DNA of 64,000 bases from Clarireedia homoeocarpa (lineage: Eukaryota > Ascomycota > Leotiomycetes > Helotiales > Rutstroemiaceae), in assembly GCA_001465935.1 (NCBI GenBank), contig LNKV01000029.1, positions 267,215 to 331,214 on the forward strand. The letters run 5' to 3'. Below are positions 12,314 to 25,179 of this stretch, in pieces (positions within the stretch are counted from its first letter, which is position 1; each line of letters starts with the position of its first letter). Below the pieces are notes generated by a model that made no database searches, was not told the origin of the DNA, and saw only the letters and a list, made by a program, of their open reading frames with translations. A program made the translations under genes and the position numbers.

Positions 12314-14351
12314 CTATCTTCCAAGAACCGCCTTGAGAACAGCCAACAACTTTTCTTCTGGTGCATCAATCATTTTCATAGATCTCCACGCGACGAACCT
12401 GTCCGGTCTCACAAGCACACACCCATCTTCTGACACCTCTCTTCGTTTCTCCCAGTCGAAATAGACATCTTCATAATCCTGATGCCAGCCAATACTGTAC
12501 GCCTTGATCTCAATATTGAGAGTTTCTCCGATCTTCGATACAGCCTCCTTCCATCGTTCCCCACCAATCCCAGTAAAGAGACAAAACTTACCATGACCCG
12601 CAAGATCTTGTGTTGAGAATTGCTTTCCTGGGATTCTAGTGTTGAGCCATGCATGTGGAAGACGACTTCCAGGATATGTTGTAATCACATGCTCGAGATC
12701 AGCATCAGCTGGGAGCTGAGGAGCGGACTGTTCGTCTTCCGTAAACAAAGCTGAAGATTCATATCGTTGATTCATCTCAATTCCCAGGCCATGGAACTCA
12801 TGCTCTGTCTGTTCGATGGCAGCTCGGAACTTTGCTCTTCGTTGCGCACCCTCGGGACTCGCCTGGGATAATTCATTGAAAAGTTTTCGACGGACATCGA
12901 CGGAGGGATCCATCATCCCCAAAGCCTCCCAGACCGGTCCGTGATCTCGAAGACCTTGATTCGCTCGAGTAATGATGGCCTTTCCTACAGGCTGACGCTC
13001 TAGATTGTACGAGTCAAGAAGAGAACGGCTTGCTTGACCTTTCAAGACATAAGCAATCTTCCATGCTAGGTTGTATGCATCTTGAATACAGGTGTTCGAC
13101 CCCAAGCCGTTGATTGGAGGATGACGATGGACTGCGTCACCAAGACAGAAGCTGATACTAAGGTTAGCACTGGTCCACCTTTCGAGATGATCAGGTCATA
13201 CATGTTTCCATCCGAATAATACTCTGCCACAATTTCATTGACGAGCCACTTCGAAACATCCATTATCTCAACCGAGAGTGAGTCATCGCCAATCATCTCC
13301 TTTACGCACTGAAGGTATTCTTCCTGTGTGGTGTTGAGCTCCGTTGCAACTCCCTGATCTGGAAAAAGGATGAACATCCACCTAGAGAAGTCAGTTGCAT
13401 TCGTTGCTCCATTAGTTGATAACCTACTCTGACCACGGCTTCACCATTCTCGCACAAGCAGTCCATCCAAAAGCATGGTACTTCTCAGTAGGCCGCATAA
13501 TCCAGTGGAGATTACCCATGCGGTTTTCCATAACATGCTGAAGATCCACCTTGGCCAGTACATTTATCGCTAAGCCTTGCCCGGGCTTTCTGATCAGGGG
13601 TATTTGAAGCTGGCGTAATACCTGACTTCTTGCTCCATCGCATCCGAATAGATATTTGGAGCGGATATGGTAGATTTGCTTGGTCAGATTATCCTGAACC
13701 TTACTGACAATTATTCCAGACTCGGTTTCTCGTTCAAATGAGAGAAAGGTGGTATCAAAGCGACAATTGAACCCACTGTGTGAGGCACGGTTGACTAGGA
13801 TGGGTTCGAGTACCGTCTGAGGGATATCGACGTGCTTGCAAGGACTTGCGGCATCATAGTCGCCCTGATGATCTAGCTGTCAGAAGGCGATAGCATCTAG
13901 TCTGGAGATGAACTTACAACACGTTTCGGATCATTGCCCCAGGAATATAAGCGAGCGTACTCCTCACCCGCAAGACTACTACACCAACGTGTGTGTAACA
14001 TGGAATCTCCCTTGACAGCAACTTGCATGCATTCTTCTTCCAATCCGATATCCCTCAGGCATTCCAAAGCAGCCATATTCGTGATATGAGCCCTAGGGGT
14101 ATCTGCAGTACCCGGTGTTGCGGCTAGCATTATACCTCGCAGGCCTATAATTCATAGTTAGCACCAATGCAGTCAGTGCAGATAATCATAGAATACGGAC
14201 CATGCTGGGCTAAGAAGCAGGCCAAGGAGGCCCCGGCAGGACCAGCCCCGATAATCAAAAGATCAGTTTCAACAACTCCACTGGATGTTGAGCTCGACTG
14301 GTCATCAACATTTCCACCATTGTCCTCGTATGGCCAAGACTTTGACGACAT
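12314..14351 (-). CDS. FAD-dependent phenol-hydroxylase-type monooxygenase
   Basis: Flavoprotein aromatic hydroxylase of the group A class (phenol 2-monooxygenase / dichlorophenol hydroxylase relatives), expected to add oxygen to a phenolic ring using NADPH and O2 in the cytosol. Five exons: 14351-14201, 14144-13918, 13864-13428, 13381-13202 and 13151-12314, giving exactly 610 residues. Visible motifs are the FAD dinucleotide site DLLIIGAGPAGASL near residues 30-43, the GCDGARS segment, and GDAVHRHPP at residues 336-344 that binds FAD ribityl phosphate. The C-terminal 180 residues match the thioredoxin-like dimerisation domain of phenol hydroxylases, including a GKFCLFTGIGGERW segment. Full length, no lesion. 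Exact substrate cannot be read from sequence. Confidence 0.9.
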
Positions 14352-15927
14352 GATGAGAAGTTCTCTCTAACAATGATGTGGGGTTAAGAGTATTTTATTT
14401 TCGGCTGAGCTCTTGGTTTCCGTAGTAATCTATCTGCCTTAGCCAACAGAGGTGCGTGGGATTCATATTGAATCGTCGACCTAATTATATTTCTTGTCGA
14501 TAGTAGCGTCAACACAGATGCTTAATAAAACTGACAATTGCTGACAAGATACATGTCTAGGTTCACCCTGCATTGCATGGTTTTTTGCCGCTAGAGACTT
14601 GATTTCAAAAAAATGGATATAATAGGTACGTTTCGGGTTACTAAAGTAGCACTAAGACAAGCGTCTGATCTCCGCGTCAATTGCAACTGGTAAGCATGAC
14701 AAAACCTTTACATACCCGATGTATAGTACTATGTAGTATTATTCATGGCTTAACTCGAGTCTGATTTAGGGAAATGGAACCTTGAGTACCGATGTGGGGT
14801 TGACTGTTGTGCTGGCACTTAGCCCTCATGCATTCAAACAACTCGCGAAACAAATACATACACTGAAATACATACTCAAGAGGCCATTACAGTACTCAGG
14901 CTGTGCATACGACTTTCGATGATGGAAGGAGATCAACCGACAATGCTCTGTCAGAGTAGCACCTTGACACAGTTCGAGATATCTACCAAGCTGGGGCGCT
15001 GTCATTCTGCGCACTGGGACTGATGTGGATACGCGATGAGTCGTAGCCTTTCTAGACATGCGTCTTTGGGATAGTGTCTCGGAGATCTGGAGTAGAGATC
15101 TAGAGCAGTAAGTCTTTCAAAAGGAAAGTCTTTCAAAAGGATAAGATATTCTTTTCCCTCTTGCCGCTTCTCAACTCATCGGCTAGCTACTTTAACGACA
15201 GCCACAACTTCTTACCCTCACGTGCCTCTCGACCACTTGCCACCCTGGCTTACTTTCCTCAATAGCGAGGCATCGTTACATCGGAAATTTCTCGAATAGG
15301 GCCTAGACCACCACTGCGGCCGTCAATCTTGGCTAGCTCTCTATGCCAGATGTTTAGTCACTCTCCGGCACGGACGAGTTTGCACGGTATAGAATTCAGC
15401 AGTGGAATCAATTTAATCGCCACGACATCCCCATGACCTGTCGAAAGCTCATACACGCCTCGATTGACTTAGGATGAGAAAACTTCTATATTGTGCATAG
15501 ACTATTCTCTACCATCATGTTTAAAACTGACCATGTCGTTGCTCATTTTGGAACCCCTGTCGAACTACTATATAGACCATGGACAGCGTTTACCATATAA
15601 AATCTCGTCAATTCACATTATTATCTCACATCACACATATCTGCTTATCACTAGATCTTGGTTAGTAACAGTTGTGGCACTATTGCTGATTAGCATTTTC
15701 TCAGCCACCAATCATGCCCCTCGTTATTCAAATAATCACCACAAGGGCGGATACACATCGACAATGAAAATGCCTCATTGGGTGTCACATTTACAATGAA
15801 CTTATGTGTATTAATCACAAGAAGTATGTCCTTACATCAACTGTTATAAATAACAGTAAAGCCGCCGGCTAGATTTCGACGAATCCCTCGACAAGTGTCT
15901 CCATTCGTCTCCTTTCTCGTCACAACC
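14352..15927. other. Intergenic between divergent monooxygenase and peroxidase genes
   Basis: About 1.6 kb separating two divergently transcribed oxidative enzymes. Open frames at 14826-15059 and 15491-15799 have no recognisable content. I saw no clear operator sites. Confidence 0.45.
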
Positions 15928-17515
15928 ATGGCGAAAGCTTTAGCATTTTTGTTGCTCCTCAGGGCTGCGGCTTTCACTCGAGCCGCCTTCTTCTACCCTG
16001 ATGCAGTATCTTCTGAAATTGAGCACATTCTCGTGGATACCCACGGCGCATACGCGTCTGGGTTCGCCGATGCAATCACGCCTTGCTCGAATTATGTTTC
16101 TGGAGCTCAGACGTTTGGTCGAGAGACAGCTGCACAATGGCTTCGAGTAGCCTTTCACGACTTTGTTACTGCTCGTGTGGGTGAAGGTACCGGTGGTATT
16201 GATGCAAGTATCGGATTTGAAACTCTCAGGGAAGAGGATTCCGGAAGTGCCTTCAATGACTCTTTCGCTTTCTTCAGACCGTACGTTAATGCGAGAGTCA
16301 GCATGGCAGATATAGTGGCATTGTCTGTCAGCATGAGTGTAGGAAACTGTGGTGGGCCCCAAATACCTGTCAGGGGTGGTCGGATCGATGCTACTGGTAT
16401 GGGTGAGGAGGGAGTACCTGCACCAGAAACATCACTCGAAAAGACTTTGGAATTTTTCGCCAATGCAGGATTTAATAAGGTTGATTCAATTGGGCTTACA
16501 GCTTGTGGTCATACTATGGGAAGTGTTCATCACGGAGGTTTCCCAACAGTTGTTGGTCCGGAAGCAGTTACTCCAAATAACACCGCTGGTGGCATTCATT
16601 TTGATGATACCGTCGATGTATTTGACATGAAAGTCGTGCATGATTACATCGATGGAACTGGCAATCAAGGCGGACCTCTCGTAAACTCGTTCAACGAATC
16701 GTCTAGGAGTGATCTTCGATTATACGAGAGTGATGGAAATGCGACCATGCGTCAACTTTATGAGCAGGAGGAAGGTTTCTTGAACACTTGTGTACTTTTG
16801 ATGCAACGGATGGTCGAAACCGTACCGAAAGAGGTCGTTTTGTCTGATATCATATCTCCGATGGCTATCAAACCTGTGAATGCAACATTTGACTTCTCAT
16901 CGGACGGAAGCCTTGTCTTCAAGGGGTATATCAGGGTATGTAGAAAATCGATGGGATTTATACCGCAAATCCAGATACTAACACATCTAGGTTCTCGCAC
17001 CTCCTGGGTCAACACTACCAAAAACCATCACGCTGAGCCCAAGCTCTCACCCCACAACCACTCTGTCAGCCGAATCTGCCACGGGAACGAATGTCTTTGG
17101 CACAACTGCGTTCTTTCCTTTCTCTATCTCCATCAGCAATCCCTCCAGTCTAAAGTCATTCACCATAACCTCCTTCTCCACAACAGCCACATTCACCATC
17201 CCTCACCTTTCCACATTTGTGGTTCCAACTCTTTCCTCTTCTTTCTCATCTTCATCAACAAAAGTCAACGTCACAATTGCTCAACTGCCAACTTACAGCG
17301 CACCAAAAGTCTCTATCAAAGCACCAATTCCACAACAAGGAACGCTAGGACCGGCGATAGGTAGTTGCGATGTGTTGAATTTGAAAGACGTGGACACGAA
17401 GTCAGGACTTAGGTTGTGGGAGGGAGCGGTGGACTTGGGGGTTCTTGCGACGGGCAGTGTAGGGGTGGAGGTATTGGACAGTAATGGGGAGGTGCTGGAT
17501 TTGCTCTTTCTGTAG
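15928..17515 (+). CDS. Secreted class II-like haem peroxidase
   Basis: Predicted secreted haem peroxidase of the plant/fungal superfamily (AA2-like), oxidising phenolics or other reductants with H2O2. Two exons, 15928-16935 and 16991-17515, joined in frame to 510 residues. The ATG at 15928 starts a signal peptide (MAKALAFLLLLRAAAFTRA). Distal haem side: R73 and H77 in RVAFHDF. Proximal haem side: H195 in ACGHTMGS. The NCGGPQIPVRGGR segment is also typical. The catalytic core ends near residue 335. It is followed by about 175 residues rich in Ser/Thr with beta-like alternation that the peroxidase fold does not need. I see no manganese-site evidence and would not call it a manganese or lignin peroxidase. 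Confidence 0.88.
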
Positions 17516-17854
17516 CCAGTCACTGATTGAAAAATACAAATTATTCAGCCGTTAAACAAAATCATTATTGCCACGAAGTACTTTCTTGCTTCTTAGCATT
17601 CCTAATTTTGAAGTGGTTTAGATATTAAGAAGAATGAGAGTAATGTGGTACGAGCGTTTACGTATCTCTCTCCCCAATGTATTTTTTTGAACTTTTGCAT
17701 GAAGGTTTGACTGTTTCTTCACCTCTTCTACTGGTTTCCATCACGACCCCTTACTGTATTCTCAGTGGCTGATATCCTGAATGATCTCCTTGCGCCTCGA
17801 CTTCTTTCTATTGGCTCCCTTACTCCTCGTTCCTCCCTCCATTCTCTCTTAAAA
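17516..17854. other. Intergenic, convergent 3' ends
   Basis: Short gap between the convergent peroxidase and small membrane-protein genes. No feature recognised. Confidence 0.5.
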
Positions 17855-18419
17855 TCAAATTCCCGCACACACTCCGATCAACCCCCACCCCGCAGCCAAC
17901 CACGCCTGCATCTCCCGGGTCTTCATCGTCAAACCTACCGCATCATTATAATCACCAGTTCCTGGCAACGGCATTTTTGGCTTTGATTTCCAGAAGTTTC
18001 CCACGTATTCTCTTACACCCAACAACGTTACAACGTTGATGCCCACCAGTACAAGAACTGTGGACGTGGAGGTACTAGTAAAGAGAATAGTGGAAGTGGA
18101 GAGGAGAGTTAGAATGAGCTTTTACAATCAGTCAGCTATTTTCACCACAAGCTAGAAGGAAGTTGATCGGGGCAATATGAAAAATGGGCAGAGAATGGTA
18201 GAGAGTAAGAGACGGAGATTAACATACACTCCCCACACTCGCAGCTTGCGTAGCACGTGTTTTGAATAATTGCTCCTCAGCAATGTTGGAGTACTTGGAG
18301 GCGGTTTTTGCTTTATCTTCGTATGAAAGGAGTTTGGGAATGGTAATAGAGGAAAGATAGAGAGTGTAGGTCGTGAGGGAAAGTTGTGCTATGGAGATGA
18401 GGGGGAGAAGGGGCGACAT
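17855..18419 (-). CDS. Small multi-pass membrane protein, unknown function
   Basis: Two exons, 18419-18228 and 18118-17855, give 151 residues. The model is supported by a GTATGT donor, an AAAAG acceptor and exact frame. The N-terminus is a hydrophobic helix, then a short polar loop (about residues 32-58), then two helices joined by a Ser/Thr stretch, a GVREYVGNFWKSKPK segment, a polar loop and a last helix with MQAWLAAGWGLIGVCAGI. Four hydrophobic segments are likely. I do not recognise a named family; the closing MKTREMQAWLA segment looks constrained. Confidence 0.65.
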
Positions 18420-19203
18420 CGTTCGGAGCTTAATGGTCGGTGGGCGTCGGCAGTGTATCAGCTTTGATAGGACTATGCTAGTAGAGAATCAAGCACGGGA
18501 ATTAGAAGGGAAGGCTCCTGAAATGAGGCTAGGCGGCGGGAAATGTTGGAACCAGATTTGTCGACAGGATGGTTGTAGTTGGGTTGGGTTTGCAGGACCA
18601 GAGAAAATGTGGTCTGTCGTCGGAACGAAATCAATCGGTTTTAAATTTCTGGAGGGTTAATATGGCGTTTTAGGAGATTTTTACATCTCATCATAAGTAA
18701 TGTTAATAACAAGTTCCCTGTCTACCTAAGTCAAAATCACGTTTTCTGTGAGGAAGGGATATTTATGACGTCATTGAGGCACCGGTTCTAACATCAGATG
18801 AACCAAGCGGAGTCATGTTAGATGAATTTCGGATCCCGGGATGCATCTTGAATGCAAGTGTCAAGTTGGACGTGCGTGTCGACGAACAGCCCAAACCGCC
18901 GGCGGCTGTCATCATTCGAACAACATACCTAAGAGAATCTATAGTACCAGGCCCGCCATCACTATGCACGGCCACTTACTCTATTGATGGGCTGGTACTA
19001 CTCAAAGCGGCTCATTCTCCGAATGGCGTCTACGTACGGGCGGGTCATTTGTTCATGAGGTATTATCCAAAGACGAATTTGATGAATATATGCGCGCGGC
19101 CATGAGATCAACCACTAAAAATTGGAAAACGATTTATATTTGACGCAATCTTCGGGTACTTTCATCATTGAATGATACCTCAAAGCACAAATTACGGATC
19201 CCG
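18420..19203. other. Intergenic, no supported gene
   Basis: Open frames on both strands around 18763-19105 overlap each other and show no domain. Nothing supported. Confidence 0.45.
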
Positions 19204-20302
19204 TTAATTCCTGGACGGGGGATTTTCATCCGATGGCAGGACATACTGCTGGAACCACTCCAAAATTATGGAAGTAGCATTAAATGTCGCAGGCCCATCT
19301 CCATTCCTCCTGAAATCATCATTCAGTTCCGTACTCGGCCAATCATGCCCAATACTTGAGTCAAAAACATGCGTTACCAATCCCGTCTCATTCCCCGTAC
19401 CATAAGTATACACCAGAGTATCGTTCGTCAACTCGGTCGTCACATTCTTCAACCCTAGCCCATCTCTCTCCGCCCATTCCCTCACCCAATGTGGAATTGT
19501 GGGTAAGCATTCATTCGAGCGATTTCTCTGCCCGGAGTAGTGAATTGTTTCGTCTTCTCCGCCATGAAATTCTAACATTGGAATTTTGGAACGGCCGGGA
19601 GTACACGGGATAGGGACACTACTGGGAGTGCAGGGCTGCACATCGATGTAGAATGCGCCGGAGACAGGGGCAAAAGCTGCGATTTTGGTTGATAGAACGG
19701 GATGACATGCTAGAGTATTGCAAAAGCCGCCGCCATCTGATTTTCCGGTTGCATAGATCCGATTGCTGTCGATACAGTAGGTTGACTCTAGACTAGTCAT
19801 GATGTCGGTAACGAACTGGGTGTCATTTTGCGTTTGCTCTGGGTCACCTTCCCATTTTTTCTAGAATAAGTCTGTGTTAGTATGTAAATTGCTTGACTCT
19901 TGATGGGGCAATTGGAAAAAGAAATGTGATACGAACATTGATTCCCTGAGGATAAACAACTATAGAATTGTTATTAAAGAACGTAGATGTCAATTGATCA
20001 AGCTCGAGCTGCTCAGATGCATTTCTATTGCCGCCATGGAAGGAGAAAATTACGGGCGTGGAAGCCTGAGCGGTATACAGAGGTGGGATGACGAGAAGGT
20101 AGGAACGCAGAACATTAGAACTGGTGATGGAGATATTTTGCGGTTGGCCGATGGGTGTATTTGCTGGGAGAGCCTTGCTGCAGGCTCCAGATAGTAATGC
20201 CCGTGATGCGGGGTACTGCTCAGCATAGACCGTAGCTTTACTCGAGAGGAGTAAGGTCGCCAAGCAGAGGGATGTAGCAGCGTGAGTCGGGGGATAATGC
20301 AT
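19204..20302 (-). CDS. Secreted CE1-type feruloyl esterase-like hydrolase
   Basis: Secreted alpha/beta hydrolase of the LpqC / carbohydrate esterase 1 group, whose fungal members release ferulate and related acids from hemicellulose side chains. Two exons, 20302-19937 and 19860-19204, give exactly 340 residues. A signal peptide precedes a Cys-bearing mature start. Motifs are the oxyanion-region SFHGGNRNASEQ, nucleophile S163 in ATGKSDGGG, a candidate acid D225 in HGGEDETIHY and a candidate base H294 in SIGHDWPS. No carbohydrate-binding module is attached. Substrate is inferred from family; acetylxylan or polyester activity cannot be excluded. Confidence 0.85.
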
Positions 20303-22374
20303 TATAGAGTAGTCGTAGGTAGACAGGTGTGCCAGCGGAATGGAAAGAATGTTTGATTATAAGATCGTACCTGACTTTCCGTAATTTACCTTACATATGT
20401 AGCCAGATGAAGGGTCTAAAATATTACTCAAGCTGACGTTGAATTGTCGAGCGCTAGGTGAGTGGAGTTAACTACTTGGTTTTGAGCGATGTTACGATCT
20501 GAAGATCGGCGACTGACATGCTTAGGAGGACATGAGTCTCGCTGTGGATCTTTGCCATTGGTGAGAAATTCTATGCAGGGTGATCCACGATGCGTGCGGG
20601 TGTCTGTTCATCTTACAGTACACTTTTTGCTGAAGGCCCGCATGCAGCTTTTGTGTGCATTCCAAGCAGGATTACAAGCCCCATCCTGAGAAATCCTTGA
20701 GACCGAAGTTATGTGGATATAGTGACTATTGATTGTTGCCTAATTGCGAAGATGATGTATTCTTTAAGACTGTATTCCTCGGTCTAGAATGCTTAGGGAT
20801 AGCAGTCGTAGCAATGGTTTATTTACGAGGTTCTTAATAGGAAGTTGTTGATACTGTAGTGACAGTTATTGCGGTTATTGCGGCTATTGCGGCCATTGCC
20901 AAGTTTGTGGGGTAACTTCTGTCTTCTGTAAGCTAGAACTAGTGACAGTTGCTGATCGAAGCCTAATTTTCGGGTACTACTTGTAAGATTAGCTTACTCA
21001 ACAATAAAGAAAGAATATGGAGTGCAACCTCAACTCAAACCGCAATGATACTAACAACAAAGCCTTTGTGAGCAAGCTGAGCAGGATTATGCAATTTCAA
21101 CCAAGTTCAATGAATTTCGATGTGATGCGACTGCTGACACATGATGCCAAGGCCGGTGATAGCATTTTAGAGGTTATTCCCGTCTCGCTCGCGCCGCTGG
21201 TAACTCTGTCCCCATGGGGCTACGGCAACAATTTCATCGTGCTGATCAATGATCTCCAAAACCCTCTTCATCTCTTGGCGGAATTACTTGCAGAAAGAGC
21301 AGGATATGCCGTTGAGTTATACGTGCACGGGTACTGCTACCCTTAGACGCCTCAAGGTGAACCCAGGTGCCCGGCGGCGACGAGATTTACGTACAACGGT
21401 AGCCTCAGACTTCTGGAAGAGTTGTAAGGTTCAAATCCATTTCCTGGTAGCGCATCACCAAGCGGACATTCATGATGACTTTGCAAATCCTGCGTCTACT
21501 ATTTTCGTACGAACGTTCCTCTTTTAGCGAGCTTATCTTGCATTCGGAAACATTGGATCGATCTGGTTGGAGTCGTGTTCCTGCAGCAGCATCTGCATCC
21601 AGGGTCCCGGTTCCAGTGAAACAAATCATTTCACCAAAGTACCTCGCGAAATGCTCACTACAACGTTACCTGAGCCCCAATAGCTCCAGCTTGATGTCGA
21701 TCACGAAATATTCCTCCGTTGATTTGCGGAGTGAGGAACAATCGTCTCCACAACCAGCAGTTCAACGTCTACGACTCGAGAGGTCAGAAACCAATGTGGT
21801 TATTATTTTTCGGGCGCGACTACTCAATTCTACTAAGGCCCTTTTTGTAATATTACAAACGGGATCTCACAAAATACATTTTGCAGAAATTATAGGCGGA
21901 ACTACCGGTCCAATAATTCTGCTTATTGCCGAATCTGCCCTACCCCTGAACCACACCAGAACAAAGAGGATGGAGAGGCAATCCTGCACCGGCATGGCTA
22001 CTTGCCCGAACTATGAAGGGAGGATCGAAAAGACGGGCCTTTTACTGGAGGGACCTTCCTGATTCTGATTGATGAACTCCGGATGAACAAGGAGGGGAAA
22101 TTGAAACTCTGAGAAACATCTAATGTAATCACCATAGGGAAGAGTTCTTTGGAAGGTTGACGCCGTCACCTTTCATGCAGAATCATATAAGATTCATCTC
22201 CAATCCTCATTCAGTTACACTTCATCGATCGGTTCAGCTTCTTTTCACCACTTACATTCATTTCAAAGCCTCATGAGTCTACCTCATTGGTTTATTTGCA
22301 CTTCTTGAAAGTGTTGTCAGTCCTTCCTTCTCCGCACTGCGGACTTCTATCTACTACTCTCTATCTCAGTCATC
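20303..22374. other. Long intergenic stretch
   Basis: Holds a short imperfect repeat of TTATTGCGG units at about 20867-20898. Two ATG-started open frames of 109 codons (21017-21346) and 196 codons (21472-22062) lie on the plus strand, but neither shows a recognisable domain or signal peptide and I do not call them genes. The bases just before 22375 are pyrimidine-rich, as expected of a leader. Confidence 0.4.
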
Positions 22375-23692
22375 ATGTTATTTTCAACTCTTCTTACCGC
22401 GTTTCTGGCCGGCACCGTTAATGCCTGGATGCCAGGGACCGATAAAGATATCCGTTCAGATGATGGAGTGTCGCTATTCAACGCCACCGCCAAACACCCC
22501 ACAGCACGTCGCTGGACTCCAGCTTCAGGAAAGATTCGTGGTGTGAACCTCGGTTCTCTCTTCGTTTTCGAGCCATGGATAGCTGAAGCAGCTTGGTCCG
22601 CTATGGGTTGTGGTTCATACAAATCCGAATTCGATTGCGTTTCCGGTCTCGGTCAGGCCGCAGCCAACACAGCGTTCCAAAACCATTGGAAAACATGGAT
22701 CACTGCTGACGACATCTCAGAGATGTCAAGCTATGGCATAAACACCATCCGTATTCCCGTCGGATATTGGATGATGGAAAGCTTAGTCTACTCCGACAGC
22801 GAACATTTCCCACAAGGAGGCTTCACATATCTCGAGAGCATTTGCGCCGCTGCAGCTAATGCTGGCTTCTACATCATCATCGACCTTCATGGCGCCCCTG
22901 GTGCACAAGTTGCGTCTAACCCTGACACCGGACAATATGCTTCTACACCCGGTTTCTATGTTGACTATCAGTATGCTCGTGCGGAAAAGTTTCTCTCATG
23001 GCTCACTACAAACATTCACAGCAACACGGCCTTCCGAAATGTAGGCATGATAGGTATTGTGAATGAGCCTGTTCAGAGCTCGGCGGCCGCATCTATGATT
23101 TCGTCATTCTACCCAGCTGCTTACAAGGCAATTCGAGATGCTGAGTCGGCGCTTGGTGTTACTTCAAATAATTACTTGCATGTGCAAGCTATGGATAAAG
23201 GATGGGGATCAGGTGATCCCAACACAGGTCTTTCCGGTGGTGTTTTCCTAGCATGTAAGTTTTCTCTGCCACTACTTTCTTATTTATTTACCTATCATAC
23301 TAACACACCCCTCAGATGATGAGCACCGTTATCTGAAATGGGACAGCTCTCTTACCGTTTCTCAATCCGCTTACCTCCAGTCCTCCTGCACATACAACCC
23401 TATCTCCAGCACAGGCGGGCCGACCATCGTTGGGGAATTCTCCCTATCTCCCCCAGACAACGTAGAAAATACAGCTGCATGGTCAACCTCCACGCAAGCC
23501 GCGTTCTACAAGCAATGGTTCGAGGCACAGGTTATGGGGTACGAGAACCACGCCCTAGGGTGGGTTTTCTGGACCTGGAAGAGCCAGCTGAATGATTATC
23601 GATGGAGTTATCAGGATGCAGTTAAGGCGGGGGTTATTCCAAAAGATTTGAATAGTGTAGCGGGAAGTGGTGCTTGCAATGGGTATTCGTAG
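22375..23692 (+). CDS. Secreted GH5 exo-beta-1,3-glucanase
   Basis: Glycoside hydrolase family 5 (subfamily 9 type, yeast Exg1-like), releasing glucose from beta-1,3-glucan in the fungal wall or outside it. Exons 22375-23254 and 23316-23692 give exactly 418 residues. A signal peptide (MLFSTLLTAFLAGTVNA) precedes the mature start. Family marks are KIRGVNLGSLFVFEPWI, the TIRIPVGYW strand and IIDLHGAPG. The acid/base is E231 in GIVNEP and the nucleophile is E335 in IVGEFSL. The end, WVFWTWKSQ plus a Cys near the C-terminus, is complete. No lesion. Confidence 0.92.
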
Positions 23693-25179
23693 AGGAGATA
23701 CTCGGGGGCTAGAATGGGATGGCAAGGGTGCGCTAGATTTCGTAGGATGAGGGGACATCTCTGATTTTACTACAAAGAGATTGATTTATTAGCTGTCATA
23801 TATACAGGACTTAGCACATGTACAATGTAAGCCAGATAATCTTTAAATCAAACTATCACATAAATCTCACTGTCTTATACCATTTCACTCGATCCCTAAT
23901 TCTTCCTTGTACCTACAAACTTTAATGAGGGAATCGGAAATCGGAAATTGAGGCAAAGAATGACAGAGATAAGAGTATCACTTGCCCCTCTCTTGATCCT
24001 TCGGACCTTCGCGGCTTACATACCTTCCCCGGGTATCATCCTCATTCTCGGTTCAGTCCGTACATGTATAAGCTAAACAAAACAAGCTTTGGGCACCGTC
24101 ACATTAGTAAGCCCAGCACGAGCTGGCAGTAGGAATAAATAAGGTTTCACGGATCGTATACTGTACGAGACGCTAAGCTTTTCAAGGGGTTATATTTAGA
24201 TCATAGCGTGAGATCACCTCCAATGTCTTTTCATTCGTAGTGGATTACTAAAACCTGCCTCTCCTTATTACAAGTGATAGGATAGACTTCCTCCCGACAC
24301 GTGGGGTGATTTTGAAGATGGTGCAGGTTTGAGGTTATGAAGTAGGTCTGAGCATTATTGCTCGATGCTAGATAATAGCTGGAGAGTGACCATCCTGCAG
24401 GATACAATTACTGCCAATCACAGATCTAGACACTTGACATATCCACTAGTAGATGGTACTCTGCTCTCCACTTATAAGTTCCTCTGTTCAGTCTGCTTTT
24501 AAAGAATGATCGTATAGAAACACACATACACAATTCCCAATTAAAACTGTAAGCATCTAGCCTCAATCAACAACTCAGTAGCCAGGTTTTGGAGGACTTC
24601 ATAAAAAACAAGGGGGTCTTTCATGAGCAAGAGTGTGGTGATAGACTGTGTGGAAGGACCTACATCACGGACCATGTGGTCGCAACGTTGAATGCGCGAT
24701 GATAGGCAACTCTCGTTTGGAAGTCAAGGTATCCTCGCTTACTTCTATGAATTCAGGAGGTCTTCATGATACTCTCGTGCTAGACTGTGGGATGGCTTGT
24801 TATTTCCAAGAAGCAAACTCCTATCTCGAAGCATAGGACTTGGTTTTCTATGATTGCTACCTGGAGGTAAATAAGTCCGCAATTTGTATACGCATCACGG
24901 CACAATTATCCATTCGCACACACAGTGGCGAACATTGCGTTGTATGTTATTTGAAGCCATGCGAAATATTGACACAGTGGTGAAATGGAAACGTTCTACC
25001 ATAAGTCGGTGGCACCGCTAGAGAAGTGTAGGGTGGGCAGGACGAGTATCTATGCGATTTTGCAGCCAAGAATTCAAGCCAGTTTACAGATTAATATTTA
25101 CAGGGACGGTCAGATATATGGAGAATACATAACGAGTCGTCTTATGCACCACCTAATCCGGCCTAAAAATCTACTCGAT
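23693..25179. other. Intergenic, nothing recognised
   Basis: About 1.5 kb between convergent genes with no supported coding region or repeat. Confidence 0.45.

Noticed and set aside
21421..21450. tRNA B-box-like GGTTCAAATCC
   Set aside because: The T-stem does not pair well and no A box or cloverleaf could be built upstream.
21472..22062. 196-codon plus-strand open frame with ATG
   Set aside because: Composition looks random and no family features; kept only as a note in the intergenic entry.
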